Source: Ligula intestinalis
Taxonomy: Eukaryota; Platyhelminthes; Cestoda; Diphyllobothriidea; Diphyllobothriidae
Direction of reading: 5' to 3'
DNA length: 64,000 nucleotides
Assembly: GCA_036362985.1 (NCBI GenBank)
Contig: JAYGXS010000002.1
Location: 16,000,761-16,064,760, forward strand
Positions 54,885-64,000 of the stretch are shown here, piece after piece. The notes below the pieces were generated by a model that made no database searches, was not told where the DNA came from, and saw only the letters and a list, made by a program, of their open reading frames with translations. The position numbers and the translations under genes are program-made. Position 1 is the first letter of the stretch. Every line of letters starts with the position of its first letter.

Positions 54885-56150
54885 TCGAGATCTATTATAC
54901 CAATTGTCAGAATCTCTTTAATAAACTTGACAAACTTAAAATAATAGTATAAGAGCATAAAAACTTTTTTTGCATTGACAGAGACTTGGCTGACCGAAGC
55001 AATAGGGATCAGCGAAGTCAGTATTGAAAGCTATCAACTGTTCCGCTACGACAGATCTCAACGTAGGGTCGGAGGAGTGGCACTTTATGTAGCCAGTGAA
55101 ATGTCCTGTTGTCAGAGGGAAATCGCAGGCATAGCCCTACGATGATATGAAATAATTTGGTGCAAAATTAAGAGTAGGCAATATCCGGCACTCAATATAT
55201 GTGTTGTTTATCGGCCTCCCGGCTCCAGCGAAAGTGACGGTGAAGAACTGCTAAGTTCACTGACAGTTATCTGTAAACAGGAAAACCTACTTCTCCTGGG
55301 TGATTTCAACGCTCCTTGCATCCATTGGATGAGGCCTGGAGTAAAGGCCGCAGCAGCACCTTTCCATTGTCAACTACTTCAGTTTTCCTTGGACGAATAT
55401 CTCATTCAACACATAGATTTCACAACCCGACTGCGAGAAGACCAGCGATCAAACTGTCTAGATCTCGTTTTATGTAAAGAAGAGGGGATCATAAGGGAAA
55501 TTAATTCACAACCGCCACTTGGGTTGATCGACCACGTTGCTTTTAACTGCGTGTCTTAGCTACTGTCTCTAAATCGAAAGTAAAGCGACGCAGACATATT
55601 TGGAAAGCTAGTTTAAGAAATGAGACGAACCGCTTCCGCAGAAAACTGGTTACCCAATATGAACGATACAAATGAATTATGGCAGCATATCCAAGGGACT
55701 GTACGGCGCTTATTTCAAGTCAATTGCCCAATGAAAGTAATAAGACCATGTGCAACAACTCCATATGTCAACCAGCCGATGAAAAGGGCCATAAAGAAGA
55801 AACAAGGGCTGTGGAAAAAGTACGAGCATCTTCAAGATTCAACATCGCTTGCCGAATATAAAGCGCAACGAAATATATGCCGTAAGGAAATACGAAATTC
55901 TAGAACTGCCTTTGAGCGTCAACTTTCAACGCAAGCCACAATATGTCCAAAGAATTTTTATGGGTACATTCGCAGTCAAAGGAAGCACTGGGACGACATT
56001 GCAACTCTAAGGGATAACCTCGGGAACGTAGTAATTGAAGGACCGCGGAAATACGAGTAACTGTCAGAGTTTTTCAGATCGACGTTTACGATGGAATCTC
56101 CGACGACAATCCGAGAGTGGAATTTGGAATTTATTCGGAATTTATATTTT
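54885..56150 (+). pseudogene. CR1-like LINE A: endonuclease and linker
   Basis: The apurinic-type endonuclease is readable with frame changes: IYYTNCQNLFNKLDKLK, LTETWLTEA, SYQLFRYDRSQRRVGGVALY, VVYRPPGSSE (Y/RPP block), LLLLGDFNAPCIHW (catalytic GDFN), SNCLDLVLCKEEG, GLIDHVAFNC (in place of the SDH block). The post-EN linker (WLPNMNDTNELWQHIQGTVR ... KNFYGYIRSQRKHWDDIATL) follows, up to the point where the minus-strand LINE B interrupts it. Confidence 0.75.
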
Positions 56151-56439
56151 TCAGCGACGGTACGGCACTATCTGTACAAAGTTAATTTCGAAAAAAATAA
56201 AAATTCAACAAAGAATTTGACAATATGTGCAAGTAGACGTAGAATGTCGTAATAATGTCAGCAGAAATTGTCCTTTTGGGGCAACATTTAGCAATGTTTT
56301 GCAGGTAATTTTGAACTTAAAACGAAAGCTTATGCAGTTAAAAAACTCTCACAATGGTAATGGAGACAGTGTTCAACGGGCCTCCATGATCAAAAAGTGT
56401 GTAAGAGAAAAAACTGATTAGGAAGATAGCAGTAGGAAC

Positions 56440-57777
56440 ATAGTAGTAGAGCAGAAATAGGTGTGGGTGGTCTGATGAAGGTGAGTATTCAACGAAACTG
56501 CAGCATTTTAGACTGAGTACTTCTGCTCGGCTTCATGTGCTTCAGCGGTGGTTAATGGAAACATATAGGTTCTCGGGGGACACGAGGCCGAGAGAATAGT
56601 TTCAAGCGGATCTTTTAAATTCCCGATGGTCCTTTCTCGGAGTCATGGAGAAAGCTGCTCGGAAAAGGTGAGGAGAATAGAAGGTTAATAGAATCAGTGT
56701 TGAGATAAATGTGCAGTCTCCGTTTGAAAGCAGACAGTCTAGTTAACGACCTAATTTCGATTGGCAAGTTATTCCAAAGAAAGCTATATCTGGAAGCAAA
56801 AAACAAAGAGCTTTTACATGAGGAAGATACAGGAGAAGGTATAAAAAGTGCTGAGTTTCTTAGGTTTTAGGGACGGCTGACGGGGGTAATGACAGAAGTC
56901 CTGGGTAAATATGTGCTTTTATTAAGCCGAAAAAGGAGACAGAAGTCTGCTTCCATTCTCCTGACCCAAAGGAACCTTAGTTTCGTTGATTGACATGTAT
57001 TTGAGTAACAAGTATTAGAAGCTGTCGGATGCAGCAGTTTTCGTATGAACTTTTTTTGAATTTGTTCAATTTTTGAACGGCTAACCTCATTCATGAAGCC
57101 GAAAAAGGGACAGCAGTATTCTAAGATGGGAAGCACGAACATACGATAAAGTCTTAATTTCTTTTCAGGAAGATAGAAATTATAAGAAATAAAGCCGCAA
57201 ATCTGTGCGGCTTTGGCTGTAATTCTATCGGCGTGAGGAGCAAGGTCTAATTTATTGGTGTAGCTTCATCCTAGGTCCTTGATACTGGAACATTCAGTCA
57301 TTGGGCAACCTTAAAAATAACAGGTTGTGGCAGCTTTTCAGGCTCAAAGCACATGTATCGGCACTTAGAAGGTGAAAACTCCATCTGCCATGTTGAGCTC
57401 CACGCCGAAAGAGCGTGCAGATCAGAATGAATTTTTTCTAGGCATCTCGCGGCCGTAGAGTTAGAGAAGGAGTAAACACACTTGAGATCATCTGCATGAA
57501 TATACGATTTAGGGTGTTTAACTTTCGATGAGATATCCTTTATGTAAAGCAAGAAGAGCAGAGAACCTAGCACGGTATCTTGAAGGACACCACTGAAAAT
57601 TGTATGAGGCTCCCACTAAGACCTTTTGTTGTCGATTTGAAAGAAAAGATCTGATGAATTCAGTAAGAGGACTACGAAATCTTATAGCCTCTGGTTTGGC
57701 TAGGAGCCTCCAGTGAGGAACTTTATCAAATGCTTTCTAAGGTCAAAATAGATAACTACCACAGATAGATGATCATT
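56440..57777 (-). pseudogene. CR1-like LINE B: RT second half and C-terminus
   Basis: The minus strand continues from the block at 58983-59650 after removal of LINE C. It reads DHLSVVVIYFDL, KAFDKVPHWRLL (catalytic region), SLLFLLYIKDISSKVKHPKS, YIHADDLKCVYSF (xADD motif intact), LSAWSSTWQMEFSPSKCRYM, ILEYCCPFFGFMNEVSRSKI, QIQKKFIRKLL and the C-terminal block SFLWNNLPIEIRSLTRLSAF, KRRLHIYL. Several shifts make it inactive. Confidence 0.75.
57772..57777 (+). repeat. target-site duplication of LINE C, left
   Basis: ATCATT, identical to 58977-58982. Joining across the insertion restores the LINE B frame from NSRSND to DHLSVVVIYF. Confidence 0.65.
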
Positions 57778-58976
57778 CAGTATCAGTATCAGTATCAGTA
57801 TATTGAGGGTATGTAGGAAAAATTCCTTTGAGTGCCCTATTTGTACATATGTGCAGTGCTAGCAAAAAATTTGTTGCTTAGACTGTTGGCGAGGCCAGTT
57901 GTCCTGAGTCATAGGATGAAAATAGGAGCAGACAGTGAAAAAACTCCTCAGGGATTTTTAGGAGAAAAACTGTCGCCCTTGTGGGGGGAATGCGTGGGAT
58001 TTAGGAGAAAAAAGGGAGTTCCCACTGGAGGGGGGGGCATTGCAAAGGTTCCCAGGATCATCACCATGTAGAAGCCACGTCCTGATTCTTCCTTGCTGAT
58101 TGCAGAGTCCGCCACGGAACTGGAAAAACAGAGGCATCCGTCCAGATCGTCGACAGTCCGCTTTGGGTCGAACCAAGGGTGACCGTTTAGACCGGCAGGT
58201 CTGGCTGATAAGATCGCCAGCGGGTAATCACGGTACGCAGATAGCCAAGTAGGGTAGACCGCGGAGACCTTCACATGAGGCTATGCGTGGGAGGGCGTAA
58301 TAAATAGCAAACGTGAATGGATATAAAAAACCAATACTACTGAAAAATTGGAAGTAGTATTATTGTTATTGCAAATTGTCAGTTCCGATCCATCGTGTAC
58401 TGCTATATCGATCCAGTTTTCGCTTAAAACCCTCTAGCGATTCCGACATAACAACGTCCTGAGGAAGCGCATTCCACGCTCCGACCACCCTTTTTGAAAA
58501 GAAGTGTTTCCGAGCGTCCAGCCTGGCCCCTGTCACCTTTAATTTGAGGGAATGACCCCTCAGATTCGTGGTCGTTGCTAATTCGAAAAAATCCCCTGAT
58601 ATAAGACAGCAGTCTTGAAGACGTAATACGCGGAATGCTAGTATCAGGTCCCCCCGAAGCTGCCTGTAGCGCAAAGGGAAGAGGTTGAGATTCGACAGCC
58701 GTGTTTCATAAGGCTGCGAGCCCTGCCCCATAACAAGTTTGGTTGCGCGCCGTTGTACCTTTTCCAGGATGTTGATGTCTTTCCTGGCCCAGGGTCTCCA
58801 AGCTTGAAAAGCGGATTCTAGGTGCGGTCGTACGAAGGTTCCGAAGACTTTTGTGAAGCACTCTTCATGGAAGGTAGAAAAAGCTCGTTTGACGAGGTAT
58901 AGGATCGACATCGCGGACTTGGCTACCTTTGTGCAATGCAGGGAGGGTTTAAGCGAGGGTGTGATCCAGACTCCCA
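57778..58976 (-). mobile_element. CR1-like LINE C, 5'-truncated, nested in LINE B
   Basis: A 1.2-kb minus-strand insertion. It starts within the RT thumb (GVWITPSLKPSLHCTKVAKS) and keeps a 200-codon open frame with FGTFVRPHLESAFQAWRPWA, LEKVQRRATKLVMG and VVGAWNALPQDVVMSESLEG to its stop at 58366. About 580 bp of 3' UTR and a tail of tandem ATACTG units follow. The best preserved LINE fragment here, so the youngest insertion in this cluster. Confidence 0.8.
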
Positions 58977-58982
58977 ATCATT
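58977..58982 (+). repeat. target-site duplication of LINE C, right
   Basis: ATCATT, partner of 57772-57777. Confidence 0.65.
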
Positions 58983-59655
58983 ACTACGAGAATTAAGATG
59001 ATTAAGAAAAGACATGTGGCATGTTTCACAAGATCGGTCCGGTAAAAAGCCATGCTGTGAGGAGCTGAGAATGTTATTGTTTATGCAGAAATCTGTAATT
59101 TTTTGGCAATTAATTTTTCAAAGAGTTTAGCCATAGAGGGCGTTTTGTGAACACCGCGATATTTGTGAATATCTGATCGGGAACCAGATTTAAATGCGGG
59201 AATTATAGTAGAAGTTTTCCAGTTGTCCGGGAAAAAGCCATTGTCAAGAACCACTGAAAATAACTTACTCAATAAGGGTGGGAAATCTGTTAATTGTTTG
59301 ATGAGTGAGTTTGGAATGTTATCAGTTCCAACCGAATGTGAATTTTGAAGACGACTTATTTCTTTTTGAATAAAAGTGGGTGAGAAATTAAGGGTACTGA
59401 GATTTGAATCACACAGCAGGGGGATTACAGGAGTAAGGCTAGTTTCGATGGTAAAGAACTTGGCGAAAAATGAATTTAGCAATGCTGCTTTCTCCAAATC
59501 CTCTGTAACAAAATGATTATTGCTATTGAGTAAGGGTGGAATGAATTTCTGAAGCTTAGCCGACGACCGAAGACGGAAGACTTGAGCAACTGATCTGGAA
59601 GAATTCGCATCATTTAATGCTGTGGCCTCTCTACGCCTGTCTGGTGCAAGCCTTA
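58983..59655 (-). pseudogene. CR1-like LINE B: RT N-terminal part
   Basis: The minus strand reads LAPDRREATALNDANSSRSV, RLRSSAKLQKFIPPLLNSNN, EKAALLNSFFAKFFTIETSL, SHSVGTDNIPNSLIKQL (RT block 1), LFSVVLDNGFFPDNWKTSTI, IPAFKSGSRSDIHKYRGV, KLFEKLIAKKL and QHGFLPDRSCET (RT block 2a). It stops at the LINE C insertion and resumes beyond it. LINE B as a whole lies inside plus-strand LINE A. Confidence 0.8.
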
Positions 59656-59659
59656 ATGG

Positions 59660-60660
59660 GTGAAGGTATAGCCTTTATTGAAACTGTTACCTTTTCTGTC
59701 GCAGAAGTAAGAAATGTCCTCAATCACATCAAACCAGACAAGTCTCCTGGACAGGATGGGATCCCTGGACCGATACTTAAAGAATTGTCGACCGAGCTAT
59801 CGGTGCCTCTTTCAGCTCTGTTCGAGCTTTCCATGAAAACAGGGGACTTGCCTTTGCAGTGGAAGACGGCCAAAATCGTACCGTTATATAAGGGAGGTTG
59901 CAAAATGCCTGCAAACAGCTTACGGTCCATAAACTTGACTTGCCTTTCCTGTAAAATGAAGGGGGTCCTTGTCAAGCAGGCCATACTAAGATTTTGCGAC
60001 GAAAATGACATCATTAAAAATTTCCAACACGGCTTTCGGCGAGGGCGCTCCTGCCTTTCAAGTTTACCGACTTCCATTGAGGCCTGGACAAGTGCTTTAG
60101 AAGAGGGCTTTGAAGTGGACGTAGTGTACATCGATTTCCACAAAGCCTTTGACAGCGTGCCCCATCAACGCCTTTTACATAAAATGAGCGTTCTTAGCAT
60201 CAAGGGAAAGTTGTGGACTAGATCAGGTTATTTTTATTCGGTCGAAAACAACGCGTTTGTATCGGGGAGGATAAACCGGACTGGGTTGACGTAGTTAGTT
60301 GGGTTCCTCAAAGCTCCGCTCTCGGTCTTCTACTCTTCATTCTCTATGTAAATGACAGCCTTCAAGAACTAGACTGCGGTAAAATAATGTTCGCCAATGA
60401 CGTTAAGCTCTGGCAGGTCATTAAGCACCCAAGCGACCGAGATGCTCTGCAAAATAACCTTTGCAAACTGCAGACGTGGTCCGAGAGATGGCTGCTGGAT
60501 TTCAATGTGCAAAAGTGTGCCCTCCTTCAGCTGCGTCCAACAAACTACCTTATCACCCAGAGTAGCAGGACATATCACCTGAAAAACATCCAAATTCCCG
60601 AAGTATCTCCGCAAAAATATAATATGTTTATTATGCCAGTGTACAGGCAATTGTAAAGAG
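59660..60660 (+). pseudogene. CR1-like LINE A: reverse transcriptase
   Basis: The plus strand reads TFSVAEVRNVLNHIKPDKSP, GQDGIPGPILKEL, FELSMKTGDLPLQWKTAKIV, PLYKGGCKM, LTCLSCKMKGVLVKQAILRF, NFQHGFRRGRSCLSSLPTSI, VDVVYIDFHKAFDSVPHQRL (catalytic Asp present), LLLFILYVNDSLQEL and IMFANDVKLWQVIKHPSDRD. The FADD motif is FAND, so a catalytic Asp is lost. A shift lies near 60290. The frame fades at about 60660, where LINE D interrupts. Confidence 0.8.
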
Positions 60661-61055
60661 TTGGTAATGCACCTCTTGAACGCCTTCCAACACCTCGAAG
60701 ACCGGAAAAAACCTAAAACAAACTCCCTATGTTGCAGCCAGTATTGGTTTTGTTTCAAGTTTTTGTTTTGTCAATACTGGGCGAGAAAGGGAGTTTGTTT
60801 CAAGTGAAACAAACCTGCCTTCAAAGGTATGATACAAACGGAATAAACGTACAGTTGTAAGATGAGTTGACTCATTAGCAGGAGAACTGTTTCATATCGT
60901 TGAAAAGCATTAGTTCCAGACGGAGACGGTTGGCACAAGAACACAGTGTTCTCAGTTTTCTTTCAATGGTTGTCGGCAAAAGTTGCGCGCTATCGGCTAA
61001 AGGGTTAGCAGACTGCGGGCTGCTGCTTCAGCAGCATTATCTTCAGCATGAAGCC
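60661..61055. other. junction between LINE A and LINE D
   Basis: No coding sequence. Contains an imperfect inverted repeat (ACAAACTCCCTATGTTGC, GCCAGTATTGG against CAATACTGGGCG, AGGGAGTTTGT, about 60718-60805) and the palindrome GTTTCAAGTGAAAC near 60791. Probably the 3' end of LINE D. Confidence 0.4.
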
Positions 61056-61059
61056 TGGC

Positions 61060-62480
61060 GGGGTTCAAAGTCCACGAACGCCATCAGAGTGAAAGAGAGA
61101 TTCCAACGAGTCAGCACCCAAAATTCGTGAAAGTTGTCCTGACTGTAGAAAACTAGTTATAACTCTCTTAAACATAGGGTAGTTTTGCTGGGTTTTAATA
61201 CTTTTGGGCAGCTTATTCCAGATTGATATGGCATTTACTGATAAGAATTGCCGGTACTTAACTGTACGTGCCATAGGAAGAAATAAAAATACGTCTCGAT
61301 GACTGGCGCGTCGAAAGTGCTCAAGCTGCCTTATTGTACTAAGAAGATTAAAGGTTTGACCATTCACATTTTAAGCAGTAAAAATAAACCCTTCTGCAAT
61401 CTACGAAGCCACAGGGGATCCAGCTTTATAAGTTCGTACCTTTGTTGGTAGGCTAAGTTGCGGTGTTCTGTAGTACAAACTCTTCTAGTGAAGAAGTGCT
61501 GCACCGATTCTATTTTCTTCCGTTCACTTGTGCGCAGAAGACTGAATAGGGGTGAGCAGTATTCAAGACTGGGTCTCACGTACATATTATAAAGGCTAGT
61601 TCTCACCTTGATAGTCTTAAAATTTCTAAGGATAAATCCGGTGTTTCGGCGTGCTTTCGAGACTATCAGGGCACAGTGCTCTGACAAATTGAGACTATTA
61701 GAGTAGGATATACCCAAATCATTAAGTTGGTTTGGCAGATTTGCTTAATTTGAGTTGACCCAAGTGTGAAAATCCTTGATAACTCCTGGGACATTTAGTT
61801 CGTGGCCGTCAATGCTCAATTCCGGTTGATGATCGTCGCCAACAACCATAACGGAACATTTGTGCCGTGAAAGGGTGAGGCGCCATGTGCAACGCCACTG
61901 GGCGAAGGCCTGAAGACCCTTTTTATCAGCTCGAGCACGATGTTGCGATCTGCCGTTTTATATCGATAAGCGACTTTTAAATCATCAGCGTACATGAAGG
62001 GTCTTCCATACTGAAAACAATCTGAAACGTCGTTTACAAACAGGCAAAATAGGAGCGGACCCAGTACACTACCCTGTATAACTCCACTCCTCACATGCGT
62101 GGGGTTGGAGATAACATTCGAAATTTTTACTCGTTGTGTGCGAGCATCCAAATAGGAAGATATGAAGTTCAGAGGCTTGCTACCTATGCCGAAGGAGGCC
62201 AGTTTCAGAAGGAGGAGGTTATGATCGACCCGATCAAAGGCCTTAGTAAAATCAAAATAGACACTATAAGTGGCAAAACCACTGTCTCTAGATTGCAGCA
62301 CATAATCAAAGAAAGAGAGCTGACAGGTGTCACAAGATCGTTTCTCGAAAAAGCCATGTTAAGGCTGTATTGATCAGGTTGTTCTCTGTCAAGTGGCGCA
62401 TCATCTTTTCTTTGATTAAGGTCTCCAAGATCTTCGAGGCTGCGGAAAGTGTATTTATTGGCCTAAAGTTTCAAATGACA
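61060..62480 (-). pseudogene. CR1-like LINE D: reverse transcriptase and C-terminus, nested in LINE A
   Basis: Minus strand: YSVYFDFTKAFDRVDHNLLL, GVIQGSVLGPLLFCLFVNDV, PFMYADDLKVAYRYKTADRN (YADD intact), then LSEHCALIVSKARRNTGFIL, LYNMYVRPSLEYCSPLFSLL, KKIESVQHFFTRRV, YELIKLDPLWLRRL, and the C-terminus NAISIWNKLPKSIKTQQNYP, MFKRVITSFL. The N-terminal RT (FEKLIKEK-like sequence) is traceable to about 62450. LINE A resumes beyond it, so LINE D is an insertion in opposite orientation. No target duplication was identified with confidence. Confidence 0.8.
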
Positions 62481-62484
62481 TCGA

Positions 62485-63025
62485 TCGGCCATGCTTGCGA
62501 ATAGGAATTATGTGCGATTCCTTCCACAACGGAAAGACCTTGGCATTTGGATACAGAGTAATCTGAAACCCTCATTTCAATGTGTCAAAGCTGCAAATAA
62601 AGCCACGGGAGTGCTGTACGCTATCAAAAGGGCGTTTCTAGCCTTCGACGAAAATCTCTTTGGCAAAGTGTATGGTACATTTGTTCGACCACACCTAGAA
62701 TATGGCATACAGGCGTGGCGGCTATGGTTAGCAAAGGACACAACATGTCTGGAGAAAGTGCAGCGTCGGGCAACAAAGCTAGTAAGAGGTCTAAAGAACC
62801 ACACTTAAATAGACAGACTGACGTGCCTTAATGTATTCCCTCTGCATTACAAGCAACAAAGAGGGAATCTTATCTTAGTTTACAAGATAATAAATGGTCT
62901 TGAGAGAGGATTACGCTTTGAGGGCATGGTTCAGTGGCACCTCTCGCCTCATCTCCGTGGGCATACAATGAAGCTGCGCATGAAGATGTCCAAGCTAAAC
63001 CTCCGTTCTGAATTCTTCACATAAC
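62485..63025 (+). pseudogene. CR1-like LINE A: post-RT (thumb) region
   Basis: Continuation of LINE A: KDLGIWIQSNLKPSFQCVKA, TGVLYAIKRAFLAFDENLFG, VYGTFVRPHLEYGIQAW, LEKVQRRATKLVRG, then after a stop DRLTCLNVFPLHYKQQRGNL, RGHTMKLRMKMSKLNLRSEF. Same clade as LINE C. The frame breaks at LRSEFFT, before the expected C-terminal block. Confidence 0.75.
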
Positions 63026-63475
63026 GTGCCATATATAAATCAATAAATTTTATATTTTAGGCCCGAAGGGCCTTGTCATTGCAAACTTAGTGCTGTGGAA
63101 AAATAAATACAAAGTTGATAAATGCAGCTCACCCTGAACAACAACATAGGCAGCGGGAGCGTTAAGTACTGTTGGCAGATAAAATTAATACCCACCAACA
63201 TATCGTCATTTTAAAATAGTAGTCAACACTCTCTGAAAACGCATGGTGAACTAAGGAGGAAGCAGAGAAAAAACTTCAATCATTAAAACGGGGGCAGAGT
63301 TTAGCGGGCCCCCGCTTAAAATGAAAACAAAACGTAGGAGAAAAACTGCTTCTGCAAAATTAAGGATGTTGGCTGATAGGATTGATTGTAGTGTAATGAG
63401 ATAGGGCTGTTGATGAGAACGTATGAGGGTTGGAAATGCTTCCTGTCAATTGGAGAAGTCATATAGCAGCAGAGG
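63026..63475 (+). other. non-coding sequence between LINE A blocks, LINE-tail-like
   Basis: ATTTTAGGCCCGAAGGGCC, TTGTCATTGCAAAC and AAAATAAATACAAAG look like a LINE 3' terminus, followed by AT-rich sequence with no ORF. It separates two parts of LINE A and may be another, 5'-truncated insertion. Confidence 0.4.
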
Positions 63476-63479
63476 CTGT

Positions 63480-63800
63480 CGTTCACCACTGTAACACCGC
63501 CCGACTGGCTTCATGATCAACCATCAAGGAGGTGGAACAACCTTGAACAGTCAGTCATGGAGGCCACTTCCCTTCAGATGTACACGCAACGCTTGGATAA
63601 TTACATGCGTCCCCTCTCTTCCCTCCAAGTCTGAATTCTAAGAACTAGACATATATTGTAAAAAAACCATACGGCTCACTGTTTACCAATACTATGTTAG
63701 TAGTGGTAAATTTTTATAGGTGCTTGTAAACGTGATCAAGAGGGTTTTCGAAGGCATTGCCTATTATCCTCACCAAATAAACTGAAATAAACTGAAACAT
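63480..63800 (+). pseudogene. CR1-like LINE A: C-terminus and tail
   Basis: RWNNLEQSVMEATSLQMYTQ, RLDNYMRPLSSLQ is the VxxWNxLPxxVVxAxSxxxFKRRLD terminal block of these LINEs, followed by 3' UTR and an ATAAACTGAA-type tandem tail near 63776-63800. Confidence 0.6.
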
Positions 63801-63829
63801 TTTAGTGTCTATCTTTTGAACTCTATCGA

Positions 63830-64000
63830 GATTATTCTGACATCAGACTGCCCAGGGTCTCCAGTCTTGTATACCATACTCCAAGTGCGACCTCACGAGT
63901 ATTCCAAGATCCAGGGCAAGCGGTCTATGCTTATACCGATGATTTTCCGGTATCTACTTCTGACGTTTCTGAACACGAGCACCATTTCAAACAACTTTAC
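63830..64000 (-). pseudogene. CR1-like LINE thumb fragment at window edge
   Basis: The minus strand reads YKHRPLALDLGILVRSHLEY, GIQDWRPWAV, the VRPHLEYGIQAWRPW block of LINE A and C. The fragment runs off the window. Confidence 0.6.

Noticed and set aside
1..64000. CRISPR arrays, bacterial operons, prophage or ribosome-binding sites
   Set aside because: No regularly spaced short repeats or prokaryotic gene organisation; introns, TATA/CCAAT promoters and retrotransposons show a eukaryotic genome.

Overview
The window looks like eukaryotic nuclear DNA from a flatworm, most likely a tapeworm (Cestoda). Coding density is very low. Genes have short exons with GT...AG introns, one of them only 42 nt. 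Most recognisable sequence is decayed retrotransposons: Penelope-like elements (PLEs), CR1-like LINEs and tRNA-derived SINEs. The species call is tentative. Its best single support is a split neuropeptide gene encoding GNIFRF-Gly-Lys-Arg, one residue away from GNFFRFamide, an FMRFamide-like peptide known from the tapeworm Moniezia.

Two host genes can be reconstructed. (1) A 94-residue FMRFamide-like peptide precursor on the + strand (coding exons 23006-23066, 24168-24331, 24404-24463), with CCAAT boxes, a TATA box and a probable 5' UTR exon upstream. (2) A TMEM201/SAMP1 (Ima1-domain) inner-nuclear-membrane protein on the - strand (exons 50746-50459, 50416-50210, 46346-44949; about 630 residues). 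Its 3.9-kb second intron holds two SINE copies.

Layout: 1.7-5.8 kb, PLE copies, including one PLE inserted into another with a 12-bp target duplication. 8.7-11.4 kb, two more PLE relics and a Tc1/mariner-type remnant. 19.4-20.0 kb, an old LINE relic. 22.7-24.5 kb, the neuropeptide gene. 27.8 kb, a SINE. 28.8-29.2 kb, two LINE 3' ends. 29.5-31.8 kb, a PLE whose RT is split by a 443-bp insertion. 32.4-36.1 kb, PLE EN relics, a 411-bp foldback element and an inverted PLE pair. 37.5-41.6 kb, a tRNA-like gene, a SINE, palindromes and PLE EN/terminal repeats. 44.9-50.8 kb, TMEM201. 52.4 kb, an RTE-type relic. 54-64 kb, a + strand CR1-like LINE broken up by - strand LINEs, one of which carries a third LINE with a clear target duplication.

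The most interesting theme is self-cleaving RNA in mobile elements. PLE terminal repeats carry hammerhead-like cores (CTGATGA ... GAAACGTC). Independently, the 3' parts of the tRNA-SINEs carry a minimal hammerhead whose stems I and III covary between copies. The other theme is that PLE copies repeatedly sit head-to-head with an inverted partial copy of themselves. Stretches described as empty were read for ORFs, splice-site-bounded exons and obvious repeats, but no database search or folding program was run.
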